Source: Mycobacterium sp. Root135
GTDB lineage: Bacteria > Actinomycetota > Actinomycetes > Mycobacteriales > Mycobacteriaceae
DNA: 64,000 nt
Assembly: GCF_001426545.1 (NCBI RefSeq)
Contig: NZ_LMEZ01000010.1
Location: 1-64,000 of the forward strand
Direction: 5' to 3'
This document shows, one piece after another, positions 1-7,904 of the stretch (position 1 is its first letter; the number at the start of each line of letters is the position of its first letter). The notes beneath the pieces were generated by a model that saw nothing but the letters and a program-made list of their open reading frames with translations, was not told where the DNA came from and made no database searches. The translations under genes were made by a program, and so were the position numbers.

Positions 1-399
1 GGGCCGACCCAGGCGTCGAACCTGAAGTGCCTGTGCCGTTTTCATCATCTGGTCAAGACGTTCTGGAGGTGGTCCGACGAACAACTCGTCGACGGCACCC
101 TCATCTGGACCTCACCCGCCGGGGACCGATACGTCACCCACCCCGGCAGCGCCATCGTCTCCCCGCAGCTGTGCGCACCGACCGCCCCGATGGTCCTCGA
201 CACCCGAGATCGGGTGCGCAACGGCTCCGGCCGCTCGGGTTCCGACCGGACCGCGAAGATGCCGCGCCGCCGGCGCACCCGCGCCCACCAACGCGCCCAC
301 GACATCGCCGCCGAACGAGCCACCAACCACCGCCTACGCACCACCACACCCGCGGCCCCGGCCCTCGTCGACGACGACCCCAGCCCACCACCCTTCTAA
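1..399 (+). CDS. HNH-endonuclease / 13E12-type (DUF222) protein, 3' part only
   Basis: The frame is open from the first base and ends at a TAA, so the start lies outside the window. The visible 132 residues begin with the tail of an HNH nuclease motif: cysteines in LKCLCRFHH followed by LVKTFWRW, as in the C-terminal HNH domain of the DUF222/13E12 family that is multicopy in mycobacteria. The rest is a basic, Arg/Thr/Pro-rich tail (RRRRTRAHQRAHD, then PAAPALVDDDPSPPPF), also typical of that family. The function of these proteins is unclear; a DNA nuclease role is inferred from the HNH fold only. The next gene is 162 bp downstream, a spacer in which I see no other feature. Confidence 0.7.
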   Translation, partial: GPTQASNLKCLCRFHHLVKTFWRWSDEQLVDGTLIWTSPAGDRYVTHPGSAIVSPQLCAPTAPMVLDTRDRVRNGSGRSGSDRTAKMPRRRRTRAHQRAHDIAAERATNHRLRTTTPAAPALVDDDPSPPPF

Positions 400-561
400 A
401 CGGTTCACACGCCGCGCGACCATGGCAAGCGATCCTGCGGGAGCGCCATTGGGAACTGGCCGACACTGCCACAATTTGGGGGCGTCGGCGTTCGCGACGA
501 CTTTTGCCCGCCGGGACAGTCGATTCCATTGAAGTAGCCGCCCAACCGAGAGGAACCCCCC

Positions 562-1014
562 ATGGCAATCGAAGTAGAACCGGCCGTGTCCCCCTACCTG
601 ATCGTCGACGACGCCGCGGCGGCCATCGACTTCTACGTCGCCGCGTTCGGCGCCGAGGAGCTCGGCCGGGTGCCAGGTCCGGATGGCAGGCTCGTCAACG
701 CGGCCCTGCGGATCAACGGCTCCGTGGTGATGCTCAACGACGACTTTCCCGAGATGACCGACGGCAAGTCCATGACTCCCAAGGCACTTGGCGGCACACC
801 GGTGACGATCCACCTCACGGTGACCGACGTCGAGGAGAAGTTTCAAAGGGCAGTCGACGCCGGCGCCACCGTCGTCGCCCCGCTCGAGGATCAGTTCTGG
901 GGAGATCGCTACGGCGTACTCACCGATCCGTTCGGGCACATGTGGTCGCTCGGCCAGCCGATTCGCGAGGTCAGCCCCGAAGAGATCACCGCGGCGATGG
1001 CCGCCATGGAGTAG
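562..1014 (+). CDS. VOC-family (PhnB-like glyoxalase fold) protein
   Basis: 150 aa; ATG preceded by GAGAGGAA at about 8 nt. The N-terminus (SPYLIVDDAAAAIDFYVAAFG) and the C-terminal half (DPFGHMWSLGQPIREVSPEEI) match the two beta-alpha-beta-beta-beta units of PhnB-like VOC proteins. VOC proteins include metal-dependent isomerases and dioxygenases and also binding or resistance proteins, so the substrate cannot be named. It stands alone: the palindrome and ribosome site of the NAD-salvage operon begin about 30 bp after its stop, so it is probably transcribed separately. Family call is firm, function unknown. Confidence 0.8.
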   Translation: MAIEVEPAVSPYLIVDDAAAAIDFYVAAFGAEELGRVPGPDGRLVNAALRINGSVVMLNDDFPEMTDGKSMTPKALGGTPVTIHLTVTDVEEKFQRAVDAGATVVAPLEDQFWGDRYGVLTDPFGHMWSLGQPIREVSPEEITAAMAAME

Positions 1015-1046
1015 CCCACGAAACAAGATGCCCGCGCCTGCCCCCT

Positions 1047-1073
1047 AGGTTATAGTCAGATCGACTTTAACCT
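1047..1073. promoter_or_regulatory. Palindromic operator in front of pnuC-nadR-nrtR (probable NrtR box)
   Basis: Left arm AGGTTATAGTC (1047-1057), 5-nt centre AGATC, right arm GACTTTAACCT (1063-1073). The arms match as inverted repeats at 10 of 11 positions. The site ends 1 nt before the AGGAGG ribosome site of pnuC, so a bound protein would block transcription or very early elongation. NrtR regulators are known to bind palindromes ahead of NAD-metabolism genes and to respond to ADP-ribose or related nucleotides. Assigning this palindrome to the NrtR encoded two genes downstream is inference from position and symmetry. Confidence 0.7.
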
Positions 1074-1084
1074 CAGGAGGTCCG

Positions 1085-1744
1085 ATGCTCGACTGGCTCG
1101 CGGAGTTGATCCGCCCCCTGTCCCCGGTGGCGTTCACCATGGCGAACGAGCCGGTGAGCTGGGTCGAACTACTCGGATTCCTCACCGGCGGACTCTGCGT
1201 CGCGCTGACCGTCCGCAGGAACGTATGGAACTTCCCCGTCGGCATCGCCAACTGCGCCTTCTTCCTGCTGCTCTTCACCTCGGCACGCCTCTGGGCCGAC
1301 GCCGGTCTGCAAGTCCTGTTCATCGCGCTCGGCGTCGCCGGGTGGTGGCAGTGGGTGCGGCATCGCGGCGGCCGCGCACCCCTCGTCGTGACCCGCGCCC
1401 CGCGACGCGAAATGGCCTGGTGCGTCGGGTTCGTGGTGGTTGGCACCGCGGCGCTGTTCGCCGTCCTGCGCGCCGCGCACGATTCCGCGCCCCTGCTGGA
1501 CGCCTTCACCACGTGCCTGTCCGTTACCGCGCAATGGTTGTTGAACGGCAAGCGAATTCAGACGTGGTACTTCTGGATTGCCGCTGATTGCGTCTACGTC
1601 CCCCTGTACGTGTCCAAGGACCTCAACCTCACCGCGATCGTGTACGTCCTGTTCCTCGGGCTGTGCGTCGCGGGCCTGCGGTCGTGGCGCGGCGCCGCGA
1701 AGGACGACCCGTCGTTGCGGCGCGAGAGAGTCACCGTCTCGTGA
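1085..1744 (+). CDS. pnuC: PnuC-type nicotinamide riboside / vitamin B3 transporter
   Basis: 219-aa integral membrane protein with about seven hydrophobic segments. PnuC-type features include the N-terminal WVELLGFLTGGLCVALTVRRN and FPVGIANCAFFLLLF segments, the VAGWWQWV segment, and the C-terminal WYFWIAADCVYVPLYVSKD block, which resembles the substrate-site helices of PnuC. The family imports nicotinamide riboside by facilitated diffusion, driven by phosphorylation inside the cell. ATG has AGGAGG 4 nt upstream. Its stop overlaps the GTG start of nadR (GTGA, 1741-1744), so importer and kinase are coupled. First gene of the operon, directly behind the 1047-1073 palindrome. Confidence 0.9.
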   Translation: MLDWLAELIRPLSPVAFTMANEPVSWVELLGFLTGGLCVALTVRRNVWNFPVGIANCAFFLLLFTSARLWADAGLQVLFIALGVAGWWQWVRHRGGRAPLVVTRAPRREMAWCVGFVVVGTAALFAVLRAAHDSAPLLDAFTTCLSVTAQWLLNGKRIQTWYFWIAADCVYVPLYVSKDLNLTAIVYVLFLGLCVAGLRSWRGAAKDDPSLRRERVTVS

Positions 1745-2838
1745 CCGCGTACCGGCACGGCCTGTTCATCGGCAAGTTCTACCCGCCGCACGCCGGGCAT
1801 CACGCCGCCATTCGCCTCGCCGCCGCGCAATGCGACGAGGTCACCGTGGTGGTGATGTCCTCGGCGTGGGAGACCGTCGCGCTCGCCGATCGGATGTCGT
1901 GGCTGCGGGACGAGCACCGCGCGGAGGCCAACGTGCGAATCGCCGGAATAGCTTGCGACGCACCGCTCGACGTCACCGACGACGCGGTGTGGACGGCCCA
2001 GGTCGCAGCGATGCGAGCGGCGCTGCGCGCGTCCGGCGCCGACCGTCCCGTGGACGCCGTGTACTGCGGGGACGCCTACGGCGACGAACTCGCGCGACGG
2101 TTCGGCGCCTCGGCGGTTCCACTTCGTCGCACCGCGTCGAACAGCACGGCGGTACGACGCGACCTCGCCGGTTGCTGGCACGAGCTGGCACCGGCGACGC
2201 GCGCCGGCCTCGCCGTCCGCATCGTGGTGCTGGGCGCCGAGTCGACCGGGACCACCACGATCGCCGAACTCCTGCGGTCGCACTACGCCGCCCGCGGCGG
2301 CACGTGGTCCGACACCCGGTGCGTGCCGGAGTACGGGCGGGACTACACCGCCGCGAAGTGGGCGGCCGGTCCCGCCCAGCCGCTGCACGAAATGATCTGG
2401 GGTACAAACGACTTCGATCGGGTGGCTGCCGAGCAGACCGCGTCCGAGGAACGGGCAGCCCGGACGGGCTCCCCGCTGCTGATCTGCGACACCGACGCGT
2501 TCGCCACCGCCGTGTGGGAGCACCGCTACCTCGGTCCTGCGGCCCGCACCGGACAGCCGTGGACCGCGGTACCGAAGCGCGCCGTGTACCTGCTGACCGA
2601 CCATCGCGGCGTCCCATGGCTCGACGACGGCATGCGGGAGGGCGACCTGGAGATACGAGCCGCGATGACCGACTGGTTCGCCGACGCTCTGACCGCGGCG
2701 GGACGGTCCTGGGTGCTGCTGACCGGATCGGCGTCGGAACGGTTCGACCTCGCCGTCGCGACGGTCGACCCCCTGCTGCGGCTCGGCACGAGCTTCGGCG
2801 AACCGCTTCGCGGACCAGGCTTCGAGGCCACCCCGTGA
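1741..2838 (+). CDS. nadR: NadR-like NMN adenylyltransferase / ribosylnicotinamide kinase
   Basis: 365 aa from GTG at 1741, which overlaps the pnuC stop. Residues about 11-20 read GKFYPPHAGH, the nucleotidyltransferase signature of NMN adenylyltransferases. A second, kinase-type P-loop domain starts near residue 160 with VVLGAESTGTTTIAELL. There is no N-terminal HTH domain, unlike enterobacterial NadR, so regulation must be separate; nrtR follows directly. Expected role: phosphorylate imported nicotinamide riboside to NMN, then adenylate it to NAD. Oddity: the P-loop reads GAESTGTTT, with Thr where the catalytic Lys is normally found. The stop overlaps the GTG of the next gene. Confidence 0.88.
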   Translation: MTAYRHGLFIGKFYPPHAGHHAAIRLAAAQCDEVTVVVMSSAWETVALADRMSWLRDEHRAEANVRIAGIACDAPLDVTDDAVWTAQVAAMRAALRASGADRPVDAVYCGDAYGDELARRFGASAVPLRRTASNSTAVRRDLAGCWHELAPATRAGLAVRIVVLGAESTGTTTIAELLRSHYAARGGTWSDTRCVPEYGRDYTAAKWAAGPAQPLHEMIWGTNDFDRVAAEQTASEERAARTGSPLLICDTDAFATAVWEHRYLGPAARTGQPWTAVPKRAVYLLTDHRGVPWLDDGMREGDLEIRAAMTDWFADALTAAGRSWVLLTGSASERFDLAVATVDPLLRLGTSFGEPLRGPGFEATP

Positions 2839-3605
2839 GCCGGCCACCCGACGACGAAGCGGCGTTCCTCCGCGGTTACGACCCCACCGCGTTTCCGCCG
2901 TTCGCGCTGACCGTCGACCTTGCGGTGTTCACCGTGCGCGACGACCACCTGTGCATCCTGCTGGTCCGTCGCGGCGAGCACCCACACCGCGGACGGTGGG
3001 CGTTACCCGGCGGGCACGTGAGGCACGGGCACGAGTCCGCCGAGGACGCGGCTCATCGCGAGCTGCTCGAGGAGACGGGCGTCGACGCCCGCCGCGCACG
3101 GCCGCACCTCGAACAGCTGGCCACCTACAGCGACCCGGCCCGCGATCCCCGGATGGCAGCCGGCCTGCACGTGGTGTCGGTCGCGTTCGTCGCATTGGCG
3201 CCCGACCTGCCCGAGGCCGTCGCGGGTAGTGACGCGTCACAGGCGAGGTGGACTCCCGTGGCCGACGTGCCCCGGCTGGCCTTCGACCACCGCGTAATCG
3301 TCGCCGATGCCCTTGAGCGGGTCCGCGCGAAGCTCGAATACACCACGCTGGCAATGCACTTCGTCGAGGAGCCGTTCACTCTCGCCGAGCTGCGCCGCGT
3401 GTACGAGGCGGTTTGGGGCGTGCCGGTGGACGCCGCGAACTTTCGCCGCAAGATGCTCGGCACACCGGATCTGGTGCAGCCCGCCGACGGTGCACCCGCA
3501 CCATCCGGCCGTCGAGGAGGGCGACCGGCCGAACGCTACCGGCGCGGCACCGCGAGCCTGATCGTGCCGGCGTTCTACCGCCCGCCGCCCCCACCGAACA
3601 GGTAG
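2835..3605 (+). CDS. nrtR: NrtR-type regulator: Nudix domain plus winged helix
   Basis: 256 aa from GTG at 2835, overlapping the nadR stop. The N-terminal domain (about 20-165) is Nudix-like, with GGHVRHGHESAEDAA then HRELLEETG. The C-terminal part (about 170-240: FTLAELRRVYEAVWGVPVD, NFRRKMLGT, GRPAERYR) is the winged-helix domain seen in NrtR repressors. In NrtR the Nudix domain senses ADP-ribose-type ligands and the winged helix binds operator DNA. The Nudix box carries one extra residue between Gly and the first Glu relative to Gx5E, which suggests sensing rather than hydrolysis. Being last in the operon it would autoregulate through 1047-1073. Its 3' end overlaps the convergent glycosidase gene by 31 bp. 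Confidence 0.85.
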   Translation: MSRPPDDEAAFLRGYDPTAFPPFALTVDLAVFTVRDDHLCILLVRRGEHPHRGRWALPGGHVRHGHESAEDAAHRELLEETGVDARRARPHLEQLATYSDPARDPRMAAGLHVVSVAFVALAPDLPEAVAGSDASQARWTPVADVPRLAFDHRVIVADALERVRAKLEYTTLAMHFVEEPFTLAELRRVYEAVWGVPVDAANFRRKMLGTPDLVQPADGAPAPSGRRGGRPAERYRRGTASLIVPAFYRPPPPPNR

Positions 3606-6175
3606 GACGCCAAGAGCGTGGTGGGCAGGGCGTTGGCCTTGGTGATCTGGCTGATGGCCGAGATGCTGGCCGGCTTCGGCGTGCGCTCCAGTTCGGGGGT
3701 GCTTGGGTCAGAGCCGTACAGCCCGAACTGGAGGTCGTAACCCTCGGCCCACTCGAGGTTGTCGACGAACGACCAGTACGTGTAGCCAAGGATGTTCGTA
3801 TCATGGGCGACCATGTCCTGCACCACTGCGACGTGGTTGACGATGTACGGCGGGCGCTTGGAGTCGCCGGCGTCGGCGATCCCGTTCTCGGTGACCCACA
3901 ACGGCTTTCCGTACGCCGCGGCAAGCTCGAGTACCTCGCGAAAGCCGCCGGGATCGGTGGGCTGCTTGAAGTCGCTACACGTCGCGGACGGCGTGCACCG
4001 CACCGGCAGCCCGCGCAGGAACGGGAAGCCGGGGATGGGCGCGACGCCGAAGCCCTGCATGGGTTGCGAACCGTAGTACTGCACGCCGAGCCAGTCGGCC
4101 TTGCCCGTGAATTCGGGGTGCACCTCGTCGGCGGTCTTGACGCCGTCGAAGTTCGCGTCCACCCAGCCGTCGATCACCGCGTTCGGGAACCAGCCGTTGT
4201 AGAAGGCGTTCCACGCGTCGGCGGCCTGCACGTCGAGCGGGTTCACCGGATTTGCGGGGCGAGCCGGGATCATGTTGTTGGTGAAGCCGACGAACGCGGC
4301 GGGCTTACCGGCGGTTGCAGAGGTCTTGTCCCACAGGTGAATCGCGTCGTATGCCGCGACGTGTCCCCTGGCTTCGTTGACCAGGAACGTCGACGCGAGA
4401 TCGGGCCGGACTACGCCGGGCGGCCAGGCGGGGACGAGCCCCGGGATGGCGAGGAACTGGGTGAGGACGGGCGAGAACGGTTCGTTGAGGGTCGCCCAGT
4501 CGTCCACCTGGTCGCCGTACTTCCAGGCGACGTACGCCGCGAACTTCTCGAACTCGGCGGGGGTGGACGGCGTCAGCCAACCTGCCGCCGGTGCGGGCAG
4601 CCCGAGCTGGATCAGCGGCCGGACGGTGATCGGGTCGTTGACCCACGCCGGCAGCGTGAAGTGGTTGACCGTGACGAGCGGTTCGAGCCCGTGCGCGCGC
4701 AGCGATGCGAAGACGGCGCGGTAGTGCGCCACCTCGTCCTGGTTGGCCAACCGGTCGAGGGCCTGTAGGTCAGCGAGGCTCACGGTGCCGTTCTCGTCGG
4801 AGACGTTCACCGCCGCAGTGGAATTGGGAAAGATCCGACTCCACTCGATGCCCATCCGGAAGGTGTTCATGCCGAGTTGGTCACGGGCCAGGGCGGCGTC
4901 GGTGTCGTAGGAGACGTAGGTGCCGGGGCCGTTCTCAGGCACCCCGTGGGTGAGGCCGAGGAATTGGTTGACCGGGTCGTGCACCCACTTGTACCAATCG
5001 GAGTTGGGGTCGACCGGCGAACCGGGCCCCCCTTCGGCCTGGAAACCGGCGTGCGCGACGCCCCATCGGAAGCCGACGGGCAGGGACAGGTCGACGCCAC
5101 TGACCGGGGTGACCGTGACGGTGATCGTCTTGGCGACGCGATGCCCGGCGCTCGGATCGATGAAGCTTCCGAGGATCGGGACGAACTGCAGAAGTCCCAG
5201 CGGTCCGTGGAGGTGGAATCCGGCGGCCTCGTCGCTGACGACGACGGTGAATCGATCGGTTCCGCCGACGGCCGCCATCGCGTTCATCGGCCGGTAGGTG
5301 AAGTCGCCGTTCGCCTCGACGGTGACGGTCCCGCCGTTGCGGGGCCGACCGACGACGGTGTACGTCATCGCGTCACCGTCGGCGTCCGCTGCGCCCACGT
5401 TGCCTTTGACCACGACGTCGCCGTCAAGGTTCAGGCTCTGTGTCTGCGGCCGGGCGGTGACCCTCGGCGACTCGTTGAACAGCTCTCGGCGCACCCAGGC
5501 CAGCATCGCCCACGGCGTCGGATCCGACGGCAGTGCGGGGGCGCCGGCGGCGAACGGGCTCCACACCGCGTTGACGACGCTCGACACCAGACCGGTCACG
5601 TAGGTGACCACCGTGACCGGATCGAACGCGGTAGGCCACGGACGCAGGGATGGCACGGTGGGTTCGGGCGACCGTTGCACCGCCGCCGGTGCGGACCGCT
5701 GGACCGGAGTCGCCGAATCCGATTGCACGTCAGCGGCTTCCGCGCTCACCCGGACCTCGTTGGCGGCGACCTTACTGACGGGCGCCGTGGCCGACTTGGC
5801 AGTCGCGGCGGTCGCCTTCTTGGCCTTGGGCTTGGCCACGGTTTCGTCGGTGGGTTCGTCGACGGGTTCCACCTCTGCCGCGTCCTCGGGGTCCTCGGCA
5901 TCCTCGTCCGCGGTGACGGTCACCGTGGATGCGCTCACCGTGGACGTCGGACCCGGGTTGGTCGACGATCCCGTCGTCGGGCCCTTGGTGCCCGTGTCGG
6001 GCGTGTCCGCACCAGCAGCTGCGGGTGCGGACACGGACGCGGGTCCGGGTGCGGCGTCCGACGACTCCGAGCCGTCGTCGGCCCATGCCGTCCCCGTCCC
6101 GGTGACCAACGCGGCTCCGACGCCGAGCGCCACCGCCAACTGACCGACGCGACCGACGAACGCCGAAGCTCTCAT
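3575..6175 (-). CDS. Secreted modular glycoside hydrolase, family GH1 (beta-glucosidase-like)
   Basis: 866 aa from ATG at 6175; an in-frame GTG at 6196 would add seven residues and is equally possible, as neither start has a good ribosome site. Order: signal peptide with cleavage near GTAWA-DD; a long Ala/Pro/Thr/Lys-rich linker; a short VWSPFAAGAP...PWAMLAWVRREL segment; a cadherin/VCBS-like beta domain (NVGAADADGDAMTYTVVGRP, GDFTYRP); then a GH1 catalytic domain of about 480 aa. The acid/base Glu lies in TLNEP (about 565) and the nucleophile in WVTENG (about 762); WSRIFP and YWSFVDNLEW also fit GH1. Expected to hydrolyse beta-glycosides outside the cell or at the cell surface. The C-terminus ends in a Gly run. 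Confidence 0.85.
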   Translation of the reverse strand: MRASAFVGRVGQLAVALGVGAALVTGTGTAWADDGSESSDAAPGPASVSAPAAAGADTPDTGTKGPTTGSSTNPGPTSTVSASTVTVTADEDAEDPEDAAEVEPVDEPTDETVAKPKAKKATAATAKSATAPVSKVAANEVRVSAEAADVQSDSATPVQRSAPAAVQRSPEPTVPSLRPWPTAFDPVTVVTYVTGLVSSVVNAVWSPFAAGAPALPSDPTPWAMLAWVRRELFNESPRVTARPQTQSLNLDGDVVVKGNVGAADADGDAMTYTVVGRPRNGGTVTVEANGDFTYRPMNAMAAVGGTDRFTVVVSDEAAGFHLHGPLGLLQFVPILGSFIDPSAGHRVAKTITVTVTPVSGVDLSLPVGFRWGVAHAGFQAEGGPGSPVDPNSDWYKWVHDPVNQFLGLTHGVPENGPGTYVSYDTDAALARDQLGMNTFRMGIEWSRIFPNSTAAVNVSDENGTVSLADLQALDRLANQDEVAHYRAVFASLRAHGLEPLVTVNHFTLPAWVNDPITVRPLIQLGLPAPAAGWLTPSTPAEFEKFAAYVAWKYGDQVDDWATLNEPFSPVLTQFLAIPGLVPAWPPGVVRPDLASTFLVNEARGHVAAYDAIHLWDKTSATAGKPAAFVGFTNNMIPARPANPVNPLDVQAADAWNAFYNGWFPNAVIDGWVDANFDGVKTADEVHPEFTGKADWLGVQYYGSQPMQGFGVAPIPGFPFLRGLPVRCTPSATCSDFKQPTDPGGFREVLELAAAYGKPLWVTENGIADAGDSKRPPYIVNHVAVVQDMVAHDTNILGYTYWSFVDNLEWAEGYDLQFGLYGSDPSTPELERTPKPASISAISQITKANALPTTLLASYLFGGGGGR

Positions 6176-6236
6176 CCATTTTGCATACGCGCGCACCGAG
6201 ACGCGCGCGCCCTTTTCGGAAAATGGTCGGGTAGGG

Positions 6237-7898
6237 CTACAGGCGCAATCCCGAAAGCAGCCGCTGGCCCAGCGACGGAGCCGGCGCCGTTGCCGCCGCC
6301 GCGATCATGTCGGGAATGGCGGTGAACTTGTCGCGCGGTCGGTCCGGCCCACCGCGGGCGATCTCCGCGGCGTCGATGGCCTTCCAGCCCGCTGCGTCGA
6401 CGACGGCCGGCTGCCTGGCGCGGACCAACCTGTCCAGCGACGACGGGCGTTCCCTGGGATCGGGCAGAAGACCCGCGTTGTAGTCGGCGACGAGGTTGTG
6501 GACGGTCTCCGCCGCACAGGACTTGTTGGTGCCGATGAACCCCGTCGGACCGCGCTTGATCCATCCGGCGACGTAGACACCCGGCGTCCCGGCGACACGT
6601 CCACCGTCGTTGGGCACGATCGCGGCGGCCTCGTCGAACGGCAGGTCGCGAATTGGCTTGCCGCGGTAGCCGATCGAGGTCAGCACCATGCCTGCGGCCA
6701 GCGTTCGCACCTCGTCGGTTCCGGTGACGGTGAACTCGACGCCCTCGACGTGGTCGTCACCGAGCACCCGCAGCGGCGTCATCCGATAGGCCAACCGTAT
6801 GCGGGGCCGACCGATCGGCGCCGACGCGTCGCCAAGCTTGGCCAGCACCTCGAGCTTGTTGCGGGTCAAGGGATCCGACTCGGTGCTCAGATCCTGCTGC
6901 ACCAGGGCGTGGTCGTCGGCGGACAGCACCACCTCGTGGGTGTTGGTCAGCCCGATGAGCTCCGGCAGCGTGAACGCCGACGCCGAGGGTCCGCGACGCG
7001 CGGCGACGACGACCTCCTGTACCCGCGACGTGCGCAGCGCGGCGAGGGCGTGATCGGAGACGTCGGTGCGAGCCAGCGCGTCGGGATCGGTGGTGAGAAT
7101 GCGTGCCACGTCGAGTGCCACGTTGCCGTTGCCGACCACCACGACGCGCTCAGTACTGAGATCGACTGGCAGATCGGTGAATTCGGGATGGCCGTTGAAC
7201 CAGGCCACCATTTCGGTGGCGGTGCCGGTCCCCGTCAGGCCCATGCCGTCCACGTCGAGTCGACGGTCGGTCGGCGCGCCAACGGCGTACAGCACTGCGT
7301 GGTGATGCTCGGCGAGTTCGGCAAGCGTCACGTGCCGTCCGACCTCGACGTTGAGGTAGAACGTGAAGCCTCGTAGCCCGGCGATGCGGTCGAACAACGC
7401 GGTGACCCGCTTGGTGGTCTGGTGGTCGGGCGCCACGCCCGCGCGCACCAAACCGTATGGCGTCGGCAACTTCTCGAACACGTTGACGTGCACGCCCTGC
7501 TGGGTCAGCAGTTCGTCCGCGGCGTACATGGCGGCCGGCCCGGAACCGACGACGGCGACGGTGAGCGGTCCACCTGCCCGCCGGTGCACGGCGGGGGCGT
7601 CTGCCACCGGCGCCAACTTCGACGTCGGCGGCAGCTTGCCCTCACGCTTCGGATAGAACGCGGCGTTCAGTTCGACGAACACCTGCTGGCTCTCGTCGAG
7701 CTTGCTGTCGGGCAAGATCGCGCCGACGGGGCACGCCGATACGCACGCACCGCAGTCCACGCACGCCACCGGGTCGATGTAGAGCATCTCCGCCGTCGCG
7801 AACCCCGGCTCGTCGGGCGACGGGTGGATGCAGTTGACCGGGCAGGCGTACACACAGGACCCGTCGCTGCAGCACGACTGGGTGATCACATGAGGCAT
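6237..7898 (-). CDS. fprB: Ferredoxin/ferredoxin-NADP reductase, FprB type
   Basis: 553 aa. Residues 1-60 form a ferredoxin domain with two cysteine clusters (CCSDGSCVYACPVNC and CVDCGACVSACPVGAI). After a linker, residues about 110-553 form an FAD/NADP oxidoreductase with VVGSGPAAMYAADELL for FAD, VVVGNGNVALDVARIL for NADP, and the terminal YVAGWIKRGPTGFIGTNK block, as in adrenodoxin-reductase-like FprA/FprB. It moves electrons from NADPH to an iron-sulfur carrier that is built into the same chain. The gene starts 6 bp after the stop of the AurF-like diiron oxygenase, so the two are co-transcribed and this is the obvious electron donor. M. tuberculosis has the same pair next to serC. Confidence 0.9.
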   Translation of the reverse strand: MPHVITQSCCSDGSCVYACPVNCIHPSPDEPGFATAEMLYIDPVACVDCGACVSACPVGAILPDSKLDESQQVFVELNAAFYPKREGKLPPTSKLAPVADAPAVHRRAGGPLTVAVVGSGPAAMYAADELLTQQGVHVNVFEKLPTPYGLVRAGVAPDHQTTKRVTALFDRIAGLRGFTFYLNVEVGRHVTLAELAEHHHAVLYAVGAPTDRRLDVDGMGLTGTGTATEMVAWFNGHPEFTDLPVDLSTERVVVVGNGNVALDVARILTTDPDALARTDVSDHALAALRTSRVQEVVVAARRGPSASAFTLPELIGLTNTHEVVLSADDHALVQQDLSTESDPLTRNKLEVLAKLGDASAPIGRPRIRLAYRMTPLRVLGDDHVEGVEFTVTGTDEVRTLAAGMVLTSIGYRGKPIRDLPFDEAAAIVPNDGGRVAGTPGVYVAGWIKRGPTGFIGTNKSCAAETVHNLVADYNAGLLPDPRERPSSLDRLVRARQPAVVDAAGWKAIDAAEIARGGPDRPRDKFTAIPDMIAAAATAPAPSLGQRLLSGLRL

Positions 7899-7904
7899 GT
7901 CGGT

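Noticed and set aside
400..561. Possible feature in the spacer after the HNH gene
   Set aside because: Only weak short symmetries; no promoter, RNA or gene could be supported.
3413..4768. A 451-aa plus-strand open frame across the GH1 gene
   Set aside because: Antisense shadow of the glycosidase; no domain, and the minus-strand GH1 has catalytic motifs.
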